A stretch of 60,000 nucleotides of DNA from Owenia fusiformis (lineage: Eukaryota; Annelida; Polychaeta; Sabellida; Oweniidae). The notes beneath the pieces are model-generated. The model did not search any database. It had not been told where the DNA came from and worked only from the letters and a program-made list of their open reading frames with translations. The stretch is from contig CAIIXF020000003.1 of NCBI GenBank assembly GCA_903813345.2, forward strand, positions 2,510,109 to 2,570,108, read 5' to 3'. Shown in pieces: positions 34,650 through 46,265 of the stretch. The translations under genes were made by a program, and so were the position numbers. Each line of letters opens with the position of its first letter. Positions within the stretch are counted from its first letter, which is position 1.

Positions 34650-34910
34650 TAATACTTAAGACTGACTGGCCATTGGCTCTGCCCCCTCCCATTTCTGCTA
34701 CTACCCCCCTTGCCTCCCCCCCAGGGAATACCTATTACAATATTAAGTGTAATCAAAGAAGTTTTAATGTAAAAAATATATCTTAAAGTAAAGTTAAACT
34801 CCATATTCATAGAGAATGAATTATCTACTATTGTGAGGGCAACACCCACTTACGTAATTGAATGGTCTTTGACACTTACCAATCATGTAAATTGGAATAT
34901 CCCATATAGT
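34650..34910 (-). repeat. Internal inverted copy of the ~360-bp subrepeat
   Basis: The reverse complement matches the left-arm subrepeats (GGCAACACCCACTTACGTAA, GGTCTTTGACACTTACCAAT). The remnant gene is thus bracketed by inverted subrepeats at 33180-33480 and here. Confidence 0.75.
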
Positions 34911-34999
34911 CTGGCAGAAATATAGGGTATTTTGACATTCAATCGTTTTCTTCGGATTACAATGTTTTTTTAACTTATCAACATGAATATAAGATTGGG

Positions 35000-35290
35000 A
35001 CCTCAAAACCACCGGATGCCGGTGCGGCACCCTTGGGCAACTCTCTACAGAGCACTTCTTATACCCCCCTGATAAAATATGCAGGGGGTACTATGAGACA
35101 CCCTCATATCTCAGATACTGATAAATATATTAACTCGAGATTTTCAGGAATTAGTTTTAGTATGATGCTTGACATGTATGACAAAAATCAAGAAAAAATC
35201 TTAATCCGTTGCTATAGCAACAGTAACAGAACACTATTTGTTACCGTAGAGATGCATTATTTTGCTGATTTTCAACATTTCTTCATATAG
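35000..35290 (+). repeat. Inner inverted repeat, left arm
   Basis: Its reverse complement lies at 37437-37735. The shared sequence includes GGGCAACTCTCTACAGAGCA, CATATCTCAGATACTGATAA and AATCCGTTGCTATAGCAACA. The 85-codon + frame and the 78-codon - frame of the partner are the same sequence read from each copy. No known domain. Confidence 0.85.
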
Positions 35291-35544
35291 TTGGTTCTTA
35301 AACTAGTATATAGTATTACACTAGTATATAGGACACTGCATATTTTATATTTAGTATATACATGTATATCAAATGAAATCTAATGAATTCATACAGTAGT
35401 TAGGTTGGCATATAGTCTAGACTTTGGCATTTAGAACATGCATCATAATAAAATCTAATGTAATTATACAATAGAGAGGTTGGCATAGTTTAGATTTTGG
35501 CATAATGTCTAACTTTTATAAGCATTGGCTTTCCTCATCTGAGC

Positions 35545-37110
35545 AATCAGACTACTGGGGGGCCCTGTATAGCTTCTGGGGGCCACTGGGGACCATCATA
35601 TAGCTTTTAAAGGCACTGTGAATATTTGATTTAACATTGAATTCAATTGGATATTTCTCTAACAGTGAAATTTAATGGCCATGAAACATTTCAGATTGAC
35701 AACATCGTGAATTTTTGTCACTGAAAATTTGGGCTTACTTCTGGGGCCAATGGGGGCCTTCGTATGGTTCTGGGGGCCACTGGGGGCCCCTGTATAGCTT
35801 CTTAGGCCACCATATAGCTTTTTTGGGCCACTAGGGGCCCCTGTATAGCTTTTGGGGGCTCCTGTTTAGCTTCTTGGAGACACTGGGGGGGCCACCATAT
35901 AGTTTTTGGGAGCCACCGTATAGCTTCTGGGGGCCCATGTATAGTTTCTTGGGGCCATTGGGGGCCACCGTACAGCTTCTGGGGGCAACCATATAGTTTC
36001 TGGGGGCCACTGGATGCCATCCTATAGCTTCTGGCGGCTGCTGGGGGCCACCGTATAGATTCTGGGTGCCATCATATAGCTTCTGGGGCCTACCATATAG
36101 CTTCTTGGGGCCACTAGGGGCCCCTGTATAGCTTTTAGGGGCCACTGTAAAGCTTCTTGGAGCCAGTGGGGACCACCACATAGCTTCTGGGGGCTACTAG
36201 GGGCCCCTGGATATGCTTCTGGGGGCCACCATATAGCTTTCCGGGGCCACCGTATAGCTTTAAGGGGGCTCTAGGGGCCACTGATTAGATTCTGGGGGCT
36301 ACTGGGGACCCCTGTATAGCTTCTGGGAGTCACCATATAGCTTCTAGGGGCCAGTTGGAGCCCCTGTATAGCTTCCGGGGGCTACCATATAGCTTCTGGG
36401 GGCTACTATGGGTCCCTGTATAGCTTCTGGGGGCTCCTGTTTAGCTTCTTGGGGACACTGGGGGGCCACCATATAGTTTTTGGGAGCCACCGTATTATCT
36501 GGGGGCCCTTGTATAGTTGCTTGGGGCCATTGGTGGCCACCGTATAGCTTCTGGGGGCTACCATATAGCTTCTGGGGGCCACTGGATGTCATCCTATAGC
36601 TTCTGGGGCCTACCATATAGCTTCTTGGGGCCACTAGGGGCCCCTGTACAGCTTTTGGGGGCCACTGTTTAGCTTCTTGGAGCCACTGGGGACCACCATA
36701 TAGCTTCTGGGAGCTACTAGGGGCCGCTGGATATGCTTCTGGGGGCCACCATATAGTTCTCCGGGGCCACCGTATAGCTTTAAGGGGGCACTAGGGGCCA
36801 CTGTATAGATTCTGGGGGCTACTGGAGGCCCCTGTATAGCTTCTGGAAGTCACCATATAGCTTCTAAGGGCCATTTGGAGCCCCTGTATAGCTTCTGGAA
36901 GTCACCATATAGCTTCTAGGGGCCATTTGGAGCCCCTGTATAGCTTCTGTGGGCTACCATATAGCTTCTGGGGGCTACTAGGGGTCCCTGTATAGCTTCT
37001 GGGGGCCACCTTATAGCATCTTGGGGCCACTGGGGGCCCTGTATAGCTTCTGGGGCCACTGGGGTCCGTGGTATAGCTTCTGGGGGCCACTGGGGGCATT
37101 TTTTATTTGA
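35545..37110 (-). repeat. GC-rich GGGGGCCACTG satellite
   Basis: Units of roughly 20-30 bp such as TATAGCTTCTGGGGGCCAC and CCACTGGGGACCACCATATAG are arranged in longer irregular patterns, with an interruption at about 35610-35730. GC content is far above the surroundings. The minus strand stays open for long stretches and would read as proline-, tyrosine- and glycine-rich repeats (APRSYMVAP, GPQKLYGSP). Because the open frames are broken several times and have no start context, it is treated as satellite. Confidence 0.9.
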
Positions 37111-37436
37111 ACCTTAAAAATTAATCTATTTTTGCCAGATTTGGTGGCTGTCGAGGTGGAGTCAAATTAAATTATATTTTTTTCTTCAAATTCATGTGAC
37201 TTTTTATCTCTAAAGCAGCACTTTTTTACCTAGGGAGCATAACCTTTTCAAGAAGTGTTATTTTGGACCACCTTTTTAAAGAAAGTGAAATGTAAAAACC
37301 TGATTATTAAGTGATGTTACCATAGCAACTGAAATGTTAGATATATTACATAAACCATATGATGAATTATTTCATCTTTACTTCTAATCATGTATATAAC
37401 AGATACTTCAGATGCTTTAAGAATCAAGAATATGAA

Positions 37437-37735
37437 GAAAATTATGAAAATCAGCAAAATAATGCATTTCTACGGTAACAAATAGTGTCTATTTCTGTTG
37501 CTATAGCAACGGATTGAGATTTTTTCTTGATTTTTGTCACATGTGTCAAGCATCATACTAAAACCAATTCCTGAAAATTTCAAGTTAATATATTTATTAG
37601 TGTCTGAGATATGAGGGTGTCTTATATTACCCCCTGTATATTTTATCAGGGGGGTATAAGAAATGCTCTGTAGAGAGTTGCCCAAGGGTGCCGCTCCGGC
37701 ATCCAATGGTTTTGAGGTCCCAACCCTATATTCAT
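37437..37735 (-). repeat. Inner inverted repeat, right arm
   Basis: Reverse complement of 35000-35290, with some substitutions (GCCGCTCCGGCATCCAATGG against CACCGGATGCCGGTGCGGCA in the partner). Confidence 0.85.
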
Positions 37736-38264
37736 GCTGATAAGTTAAAAAAACATTGTAATCCGAAGAAAACGATTAGCTTTGAAGTTTCTGCCAGACT
37801 AATATATTGAGAAGACGTGAAGAAGACCCAAAAGATGTACCCAATGAAATCCAGAACTAAGTAAATTAGATTTATATTTAAGGCTTATTAGCTCTGCCCA
37901 TTTCCAATTCTGTTACTCTCCCCCCCTCCCCCAGGCAATAACTATTACAATTAGATGTATATAACTTACCAGAAATGCTTGACATTAAGTATAAATCAAA
38001 GATGTTTTTAAGTAAATATACTTCAAAAGTCAAGTTAAACTCTGTATTTAAAGAGAATGAACCATATACTATGATTAGGGCGACGCCCACTTTTGATCAC
38101 ATGTTTTATTCTATGGTCTTTGACACTTACCAACCATGTAAATTCTAATATCTTCTATATTAAGATGAATATAATAAGACCAAGAAGATGTACCCTATGA
38201 AATCTAGAACCATGAAGATGAGATTTATACTTAAGACTGATAAGCTCTGCCCCCTCCCAATTCT

Positions 38265-38973
38265 GTTACTACCCCCCCCCCCCCTCCCCCTCTTCCCCCC
38301 TGTATCCCCATGCAATAACTATAACACTTAGATGTTAAAATGCTTGATATCAAGTATAACCAAAGAAGTTCAATATAAATGTATCTCAAAAGTCAACTAA
38401 AATTCTGTATTTATCGAGAATGGCAATCATCTACTACTATAAGGGCGACGCCCACTTTTGATCCCTAATGTAATTGTATGGTCTTTGACACTTACCAGTT
38501 ATGTAAATTGCAATATCCTTTATATGTAAATAAATGTTTGAACTGCCCTGGTAATTTTGAGAATGCTAAAATGTTCTGATATCTGTTGATTTGAAAAATA
38601 ATCCACATTCTATATTAGGTGCAGGTACAGGTTTTACCAAAATTATGGATCTTCTCATCAAAAATTGTGGTTTCCATGACAACCGTGAGTGTCAGACCAT
38701 TGAAACTTTACATACTACCTCAGACTGATCTCATCAACTCTCAATAAAATTATTATAATAATTGAAGATCAACTGAATTAATTATTCAATGATGATAATG
38801 TACCCCCTGTAATTTTCCTTTTTAGGGTCAAAAACCCCATTTTGACCACTTTCGCCCCGGATACGGCGCGTCAGACATAAATTTTCTGAAGTATCACATA
38901 AAAATACATAGGAAACAAGTAATTTCAATTTGTTCAGACACCGGTACATTTTTCGGTGCTACCTCACATACTA
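38265..38973 (-). repeat. Right terminal inverted repeat
   Basis: Reverse complement of 31982-32690, ending CACATACTA at 38973. Contains a C-run near 38270-38283 mirroring the G-run of the left arm. Confidence 0.88.
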
Positions 38974-39239
38974 TATGTAAGTCTATCTATTTATAACAAG
39001 TGCTCAGCTGTGCATTTAAGGAATCAAATACATTGCTTTAATTAGATATATAAATACCATATGAGACCTATATGGATGCCATTCTGTTCTGTTTTTGTTA
39101 GCAGTTTGTAATATATATTTTCAAGTCCTCACAAATGAATTGCCCTTACAGATAGATTATCTGTGTTGTGTTGCTCTTATTTGGGCTTTCAAGGAACTCC
39201 ATGGCCAAATATTTTCACTCGTCATTTTTAAGATTACCA

Positions 39240-39335
39240 ATATGTCAACACAACAAGTAGGGATGTGTTGTTATAGTGTCCAACTTTGGCGTCTTTAACA
39301 AATGGCAGGTAGTGACATTCTGCCTGTCACTGCCT
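39240..39335 (+). mobile_element. Repeat family C, copy 5
   Basis: ATGTCAACACAACAAGTAGG, TGTTGTTATAGTGTCCAACT, AACAAATGGCAGGTAGTGAC and a CACTGCCTTC tail. More diverged than the others. Confidence 0.6.
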
Positions 39336-39839
39336 TCTTTCACTCACAAGTAACAAGATTTGATGATACATTGCTAAAGCCGACATTTTTTGGGGTTCAT
39401 CATTGGTTCATATCTGTAAAATTATGTCTTGCAATTGATTTTCTGAGAGGCCAATTGTTTTGGCTTGAAACACAAGAAAATCTTGAATCATCAGTGTTAC
39501 GCTTTGTATGTCTGTAAGGAATCATTACATTTGTAGACATTAACAATTAACTGAAGATCCAGTCCATCTCAGTCATTAATCTAGGAGCCTCAGTATTAAC
39601 AGAAACCTTGTAAAGTAAAAAGGTCTTTGTCATCTGATTTCAACGTCTATCTGTTGTTATTAATTGATTTTGGAATGCTCGACTTAACGAGTTTTCTGTT
39701 AGTGACCTTGAGGTTATCGTACCCAGAGTGATTCGAAACATTTAGACGCTAGGGACTGAGGTTAAAGGAAGATTGATGCTATAATAATAAAGAAATATGA
39801 GGTACATTGTTGAGATTTGCCTTATTTTAAGATCAATGC

Positions 39840-40030
39840 CCTCTGTTATCAGACATCTGAAAAATGGCTGCCATATTGACTTCAGCAGCCATCTTGGAAT
39901 TTCATTTTTGGATCAGAGTCCTATGCATAAATCTGATACAAATCTGACATCTAGTATTTAAATTATCAACAATTAATAATCTTTAAAAAAGTGGTAGCCA
40001 TTTTGAAATAAGCAGCCATTTTAAAATTCC
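39840..40030. repeat. AAAATGGCNGCCAT-containing repeat fragment
   Basis: AAAAATGGCTGCCATATTG, AGCAGCCATCTTGGAATTTC and AGCAGCCATTTTAAAA echo the palindromic CCATTTT blocks of the satellite at 7700-8585 but without its long conserved block. Possibly an old relative. Confidence 0.45.
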
Positions 40031-40257
40031 TTTCATATTTTCCTCATGGATCTATATAGTGAATGCTATGTCGGCATCGATGATCAAAAAATAATTATTC
40101 CATTGCTACTTTGTTATTCAAGGGATGATGTTGAAGTAAAAATAGTTTTTTTGTAACCAGTGAAAAATTGTTGACAAGTGTTCAATGAACCAATCATGGA
40201 TAAAAAACACTCTGTACGATATCCTCTTCATAAACATCACTGTTTTGTGTATTTCAG

Positions 40258-40393
40258 AAATCCCCTAACACAGATGGATGACGAAAAGAAAGAACACGTT
40301 CAAAAGCTGAAGAAGAAAGAAGCAGAGATGGAACAAGTGTTTGAAATGAAGGTCAAAGAAAAACAGCAAAAACTAAAAAATTCGGAAAATGAT
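40258..40393 (+). CDS. SEPT7: Septin-7 exon 10 (coiled coil, first part)
   Basis: The acceptor is TTTCAG ending at 40257 and the donor GTAAGT at 40394. It starts in phase 2 (completing Lys) and ends in phase 0. It encodes residues 364-409: [20 protein letters not shown], then [20 protein letters not shown] and NSEND. Heptad spacing and high charge mark the C-terminal coiled coil used for lateral pairing with partner septins. [13 protein letters not shown] is nearly invariant in SEPT7. Confidence 0.95.
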
Positions 40394-40812
40394 GTAAGTG
40401 TGCAAATGCATGTTAAAATCCTTATGAAATGTAATCGAGATCCTGAAAAAATCCAGAAAATTTAAATTGCTTCCAAAATTGGTTGAAGACATCTTACTTG
40501 CAAATTTGGAATAAAATGTTTCATTATTAAAGTTTTTCAATTAAATTGTTGGTTGACCTGCTATAGAATTAATTCTCAGTGGTTCTTCACATGCATGTAA
40601 TTAATAATAATGGGCTGTATAGATGGTTTATTAAATACTGCGGTGTATTTCTTGTTACAAAGAAACCCAGAAAAGATGAAAATTCTAGAATAATTAAGAA
40701 TATTGAATTAATACAAATGACTAATATTCGGGATGTGTTGGAGGTTCAAAAAATATTGCTCTATATTTCTAGCTACAAAGAAGGGCAGAGTGTTGTTTTC
40801 ATTTTAATTTGT

Positions 40813-40976
40813 TATGTTGCCACCAGAAGTTGTGACAAATTGTAATACTCTCAAACTTTGTTTCGGTGTTTGGCAGTTGGTGTATGGCAATGTGCTTGGT
40901 GTTTGATGGTTTATGTTCGGTGGTCTGTCCCTGTTACAAATGGCAGGTTGTGACATTTTTGCATGTTGATGCCTTG
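40813..40976 (+). mobile_element. Repeat family C, copy 6
   Basis: TATGTTGCCACCAGAAGTTG, then TTACAAATGGCAGGTTGTGA and a GCATGTTGATGCCTTG tail. It lies in the 633-bp intron 10, ending about 50 bp before the exon 11 acceptor. Confidence 0.7.
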
Positions 40977-41026
40977 TGTTGCCTTTTGCTAGAAGTTCTT
41001 ATAAATCCCTGTTGTATTTTTTTCAG

Positions 41027-41187
41027 CTGCAAAGAAGGGCGGAGCAGATGAAGAAAAGTCTAGAACAGCAGCAGAAGGAGCTAGACCTAAAACAAGAACA
41101 ATTCGAAAAGGAGAAGGCCCAATGGGAAGAGCAAGCACGGCAAATCGAGGATCAGCTAAGGCGAGCCTCTTTTGAGTCTCAACGAGA
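41027..41187 (+). CDS. SEPT7: Septin-7 exon 11 (coiled coil, second part)
   Basis: The acceptor is TTTTCAG ending at 41026 and the donor GTATGT at 41188. It starts in phase 0 and ends in phase 2. It encodes residues 410-462: LQRRAEQMKKSLEQQQKELD, then LKQEQFEKEKAQWEEQARQI and EDQLRRASFESQR. It continues the coiled coil with the SEPT7-type LQRR.EQMKK.LE.Q.KEL register. Reading through the donor gives another 26 codons to a stop at 41264, a possible but unsupported alternative C-terminus. Confidence 0.95.
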
Positions 41188-43520
41188 GTATGTTAAAGTC
41201 AAAATCCCGCACGCCAAACTTTTCCACTTTCTGGAATTTTGGATTTCACCTTCTATGTTCTTCTAGATCCTGGTTAGACTAATGCAGAATTTTCTTCATG
41301 CTTTTTTCGAAGCTTGTGTTTTGTAGAAGTGAGTTTTTTCCTGTTAGACTTCGTCCAGTTCAGGCAGTGTTTTTCTCGCTTAAATTGTTTGAAGTTATAC
41401 TTAATTATATTGATGCCCTCATGGTTTAACTGATTTGGATTTCTGAAGTGTTTGTATCAAGGCTATAGAAATATTATATTAATTTTTTGAGTATTGAAAT
41501 CTTGAAAACCAACTTATTTTAAAAAAATCATTTAAAGGCTCATTTACTGTACTAACGCATTTAGTAGAGTGTCAGAAAAATTCAAATTACCTCATTCCTC
41601 AGACCTTCACAAGTTAAGAAATTTTAGAATTGCTCAAAATATTGCGAATATAATTTATTTTTTAAATTTCAACATGGCTAAAGATGACGGGTCAGATTCT
41701 ATAATCACCCAAAAATGTTCTAAATTTGCCATTTGGCTTGGTCAAAACTGAGGTTGACCAGCGAACATCATCAATGAGAAACTTGTAGGAACCGTGTAAA
41801 TTGAACTTCCCCCAAGATTTTTCAGAAAAACTTAAGGAAAAAATAATATTTGGATGATCAAAAAGTATTTTAAACTCAGGATTTGGCCTTTTTGAGTCAC
41901 AGACACCCCGAAAATCCTAATCATTAAGGCTTGAACAGCTTAAAAATGTCTAGAAGTTTTTATGTCTCTGAGTTTTCTGCGTTAGTCAATTGGGTGAATA
42001 TTTAATGCACAATTCACTGGTGATGCGGGTATAACTGAATCTTACCATAACTGAATCTTACCATAACTCTGAGTCTTACCATAACTCAATCTTACCATAA
42101 CATAATCGTACCATTCAATATAAAAATGGTGTTATAGTATAATGCATGTTTGGTGTATGTGGATGGAGCAATGCTAGTATAAGTCAGTATAAAGTTTTGT
42201 GGAAATAATGTGGTTCCTGAGATGTCAACGGTTGTAGTTCAGTTGGCCAATCTCAAATCTAAGCACATCATAACACTTGACAATTTTTAAGTCAATACAC
42301 CCCTAAGAGAATTTCAAAAATCCTGTAACTTAAAATCTTGAACTTAAAATCTAAATCTTATTACTTAAAAAACACTAAAAATCCTGAATTCAGTACCTCA
42401 ATATATGTGATTTTGATTTTTGAATGTTAGGTAAAACATTCAATTTCCTACAAAGTTGTTCGGTGGCTGTTGTTTGGCAGTCTGCATCTGTAACAAATGG
42501 CAGGTAGTGACATTTTGCCATGTTGATGCCTTGTTAACCATTTGTAACAACTTATAAAGTGCCAACACTTTGTCATCATTTTAATGCCTTGTGTACCCTA
42601 GTGGAGCTGACCAAGAGAACAATCATCCTCTATTTATGATTTATTCATAAAAATGTATTTTTTTATTTTTAATTATTAAAAATGGCTTTTAATTACTCCA
42701 GTGGAGAGCATCCAGGGAGATATTATTGCTATTTTTTTCTTTGGGGAGGGTTAGTTACTGATCATATTTTACGTCAAATACCAACATATTGACTTTTAAA
42801 GTTGTTTTTTAATACTTATACTTCTTCATGGAAGGATTTTATATCATGATATACTGTATAAGTGGTAATTTTGCCTAATCATTTAATTTGCCTATTTCCT
42901 AATTTTTGCCAGGTTCGGAAAATTAAATGTCGGAGATATTGTCTTTATAATGTTATCCAATGGGAGGTTTCTTGTCATTAGGAAAATTAAAATTAGGAAA
43001 ATGATGAAATTTGACCATTCGGAAAATTAACCACTCGGATTAAATACCACTTATACAGTAATTAAAGAGAGAATCAGATATAGCAAGCTGGCTAAAGAAA
43101 ACATTGTTTCAATTTTAGAATATTTTTGGCTCGTGTCATTCCTTGTCATGTCTTTTTTCTGAAAATCACAAAAATGCATACTTTATTCTAGTAAAACTAA
43201 AGATTTTAAGAATAATGTATTATTTTATTATTTTGGAGAATTTAAACATTTTCACTCATCTTTGCACTTTGAATCATTAATAACTTCACCAATTTATAAC
43301 ATATTGTGAATCTTTTGGGAGATATTGTACTTGATATTGTAAGGAATAGATTGGTAGGTCAATTATACATGTTGCTTGTAATTTTGTCACCCCCTATAGA
43401 TCAGATTCTGCCTTTAAGTCTAAACTTAGTTTTAACCAAATAGTTGAAACTTGCAGACAAAAATTATTGGAGACCCTGTATGTTTAGTGATGTGCTATAT
43501 AATGTGGCTCATTTTAATAG
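41188..43520. other. Intron 11, first part
   Basis: A short CTTACCATAACT-type repeat (~17 bp, 5 units) lies at 42030-42115, and a family C fragment at 42445-42535 (GTAACAAATGGCAGGTAGTG, TTGATGCCTTG). No gene-like segment was recognised. Confidence 0.6.
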
Positions 43521-43590
43521 TACAGGGTGGTCCAAAATCAAGAAAATCAATATTTATTTTTGAGTGTCCCATTTTTTGGGACTACCCTGG
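43521..43590. mobile_element. Short foldback with ACAGGGTGG end
   Basis: TACAGGGTGGTCCAAAA at the left is loosely mirrored by TTTTTTGGGACTACCCTGG at the right. About 70 bp. The left end resembles the Tc1/mariner-type element at 58093. Confidence 0.5.
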
Positions 43591-44323
43591 AGATATGAAG
43601 CTGCTGCGTGTATTGACATCACATTTTAGTTAAGGTTCTTCACATTATCAACCTAAAGGACCGAGTCAAATATCAAATGTGTCAATTGGATGCAATTTCA
43701 TTCAAAGCATATATTATTAAAGGATATAATTTTGTCCATAGGGATGTTGTCCATTATCAATAATCATGAAAAGATGAAGTTTATTTTGTGATGGCTTGAC
43801 AACCTCCTTACCCTCATCTAACCAAATTTTAAATGTTGATTTGTCTTTCACTCGAATGTTAAAAAAGTACACACTATTTGCTAACAAACTCACCATTTTA
43901 TCCCCTCTTCCTAACAGTGCAATGTTGCAAATGGGACACAGTCTCTTTTGTCATTGCATTGTTTTTAAGTTATAACAAAAAGAGGTGTTTGTTATTTTTG
44001 TAGAAAATTCACTTTTTGATTCTGTCCCCTAATGTTGTCTGTTGACACATTTTGTCTCAAACAGGTTTCCATGGAAACTAATGTGTGTGTAGAAATTGAA
44101 TGGATTCCCGAAAGTAAAACAGTGTCTTAAATGTGTAAATCACAATGTAGAAACTGCTTGAAGTGGAACACCTAACAAGTGAAAAGTTTTTTAAAAGTCC
44201 ATTGGCCCATTGATTCCCAAAATTTTTTATTGTTAAAATAATTTAATTCACCAAAACATCATATCTTACTGAGTATGTATAAGTGTTGCCTACAGTATAA
44301 AAGAATGTTTGCAGCCGAGAGGA

Positions 44324-44571
44324 CATCCTCCCTAGCAGGTATCCAGAATCTGTACCTCCTTCTTCCCCCTGCTATAACCAATTTGGAAGTGCCCGATTAA
44401 ACTGAATCATGTGATCTAATTATGCTTAATGACTTATACATGATTTCTGTCGCAGTGTTGCGACAGCCAATCAGATTGCAAGTTCTTAATCTGGGAAGTG
44501 CTAACTGCTTATCGCAGGGGGTAAAAAGGAAGAATATATTCTGGATTTTGAAGCCCTGTGATCGGAGGATG
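44324..44571 (-). mobile_element. MITE family D, copy 3
   Basis: The ends are CATCCTCC and GGAGGATG, with the interior core CTGTCGCAGTGTTGCGACAG. Very close to copy 2 at 29982-30230 and in the same orientation. Confidence 0.85.
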
Positions 44572-44609
44572 CTGAGAGGAATAGTCCTTTAAGTAGAGCA
44601 CCTTAGACA

Positions 44610-44845
44610 AGTTCTACTATATGCATGTCTCGCCTTAATTTGGCACCATCTATTCAATATAATACTGCATATAAGCATGCAGCCTCGGGAACATCCCCCA
44701 AACACAGGTGTTGAAAAGTCATCCACAAGTTCTACTATATGCATGTCTCGCCTTCATTTAGCACCATCTATTCAATATGATACTGCATATAAGCCTGCAG
44801 CCTCGGGAACATCCCCCAAACACAGGTGCCGAGAAGTCATCCACA
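44610..44845. repeat. ~120-bp tandem duplication
   Basis: TTCTACTATATGCATGTCTC, GCACCATCTATTCAATAT, GCAGCCTCGGGAACATCCCC and CAAACACAGGTG occur twice in order. The 82-codon frame across both copies is not supported. Confidence 0.85.
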
Positions 44846-45394
44846 AGTTCCTTCATTCTAGGAAGAACAAGGTACAAATTCTGAAGGCCTGTTGTGGGAG
44901 GAAGCTTCAGAAATTGTGGACATGAAATCCTCTCGGCAAATTTTTTTCACTTTTTTTCCACAATGGCAATCATTTGTAGACATAATTTTGGTAATTTAAG
45001 AAAAAAAATGTTTAACAAATTTTTTTTCATGTCAGGAGCTATGATTGTGTTATGTTCTGCTTATATTTTGTAAAAAAGGCCAGTTTTTACATTTGCTGGT
45101 GATTTTTTTTCATGAGATATTTTTCAAGTTGCAATCCGCTGATCATTTGAAAGAAATTTCAACAAATTGTTAGCTTTATACTAAATTTTTACAAGCAATT
45201 TTGACCATGATTTGTGTATCACTCCCAAAAAGGCACGTTGGCAACAACTAATGCAGTCATTAAGTGGATTGCGTTGACTCTATCCAGCATGATGCTTTTA
45301 AAAAGGTGCTGCTAGCGAATGGATATTGATACCATTTCATAAGGGATTTATGAGAAACACTCATTTGCTTGTTTTCTATGTTAAATTCAGCTTT
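44846..45394. other. Intron 11, nothing recognised
   Basis: AT-rich sequence with A and T runs; no repeat or coding signal seen. Confidence 0.6.
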
Positions 45395-46265
45395 GGGCAG
45401 TTATCAGATTTGGGCAGTCATATCCAGTGTGGGCAGTCATATCTAGATTTGGGCAGTCATATCAAGTTTGGGCAGTCATATCTAGATTTGAGCAGTCATA
45501 TCTAGATTTGGGCAGTCATATCAAGTTTGGGCAGTCATATCAACATTGGGCAGTCATATCTAGATTTGGGCAGTCATATCAAGTTTGGATAGTCATATCT
45601 AGATTTGGGCAGTCATATCTAGATATGGGCAGTCATATCTAGATTTGGGCAATGATATCAAGTTTGCTCAGTCATATCTAGATTTGGGCAGTCATATCAA
45701 GTTTGGACAGTCATATCTAGATTTGGGCAGTCATATCTAGATTTGGGCAGTGATATCAAGTTTGCTCAGTCATATCTAGATTTGGGCAGTCATATCAAGT
45801 TTGCAGAGTCATATCTAGATTTGGGCAGTCATATCAAGTTTGCGCTGTCATATCTAGATTTGGGCAGTCATATCAAGTTTGCAGAGTCATATCTAGATTT
45901 GGGCAGTGATATCAAGTTTGGACAGTCATATCTAGATTTGGGCAGTCATATCTAGATTTGGGTAGTCATATCTAGATTTTGGCAGTGATATCAAGTTTGC
46001 TCAGTCATATCTAGATTTGGGCAGTCATATCAAGTTTGCAGAGTCATATCTAGATTTGGGCAGTCATATCTAGATTTGGGTAGTCATATCTAGATTTTGC
46101 AGTGATATCAAGTTTGCTCAGTCATATCTAGATTTGGGCAGTCATATCAAGTTTGCGCTGTCATATCTAGATTTGGGCAGTCATATCAAGTTTGCAGAGT
46201 CATATCTAGATTTGGGCAGTCATATCAAGTTTGCGCTGTCATATCTAGATTTTGGCAGTCATATG
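45395..46265. repeat. 19-20-bp GGGCAGTCATATC array
   Basis: More than 40 units alternate between GGCAGTCATATCTAGATTTG and GGCAGTCATATCAAGTTTG, with some units having TGCTCAGT or TGCAGAGT junctions. Higher-order blocks are visible. Open frames rich in G-S-H-I and D-L are artefacts of a 57- to 60-bp multiple-of-three order. Confidence 0.92.

Larger units (their letters stand above)
31982..38973. mobile_element. ~7-kb element with long terminal inverted repeats
   Basis: The left end TAGTATGTGAGGTAGCACCG and the right end CGGTGCTACCTCACATACTA are exact complements, and the match continues inward for about 700 bp on each side. Inside are further inverted blocks (35000-35290 with 37437-37735), ~360-bp subrepeats, a GC-rich satellite and a broken coding remnant. 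Flanking bases allow a TA or TAT target duplication. The structure is a DNA transposon-like or foldback element lodged in septin intron 9. No intact transposase was found, so it is probably non-autonomous. Confidence 0.85.

Noticed and set aside
35802-37099. Minus-strand Pro/Tyr-rich frames as a collagen- or silk-like gene
   Set aside because: Several separate frames with no start context or splice pattern, inside a satellite within a mobile element; kept only as an observation.
40579-40845. 88-codon frame between exons 10 and 11
   Set aside because: Lies in intron 10 and overlaps a family C repeat; no similarity to septins apart from the short exon 11 echo.
45427-45955. Frames with repeated GSHI/YLDLGSHIKF
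   Set aside because: Artefact of the GGGCAGTCATATC satellite.
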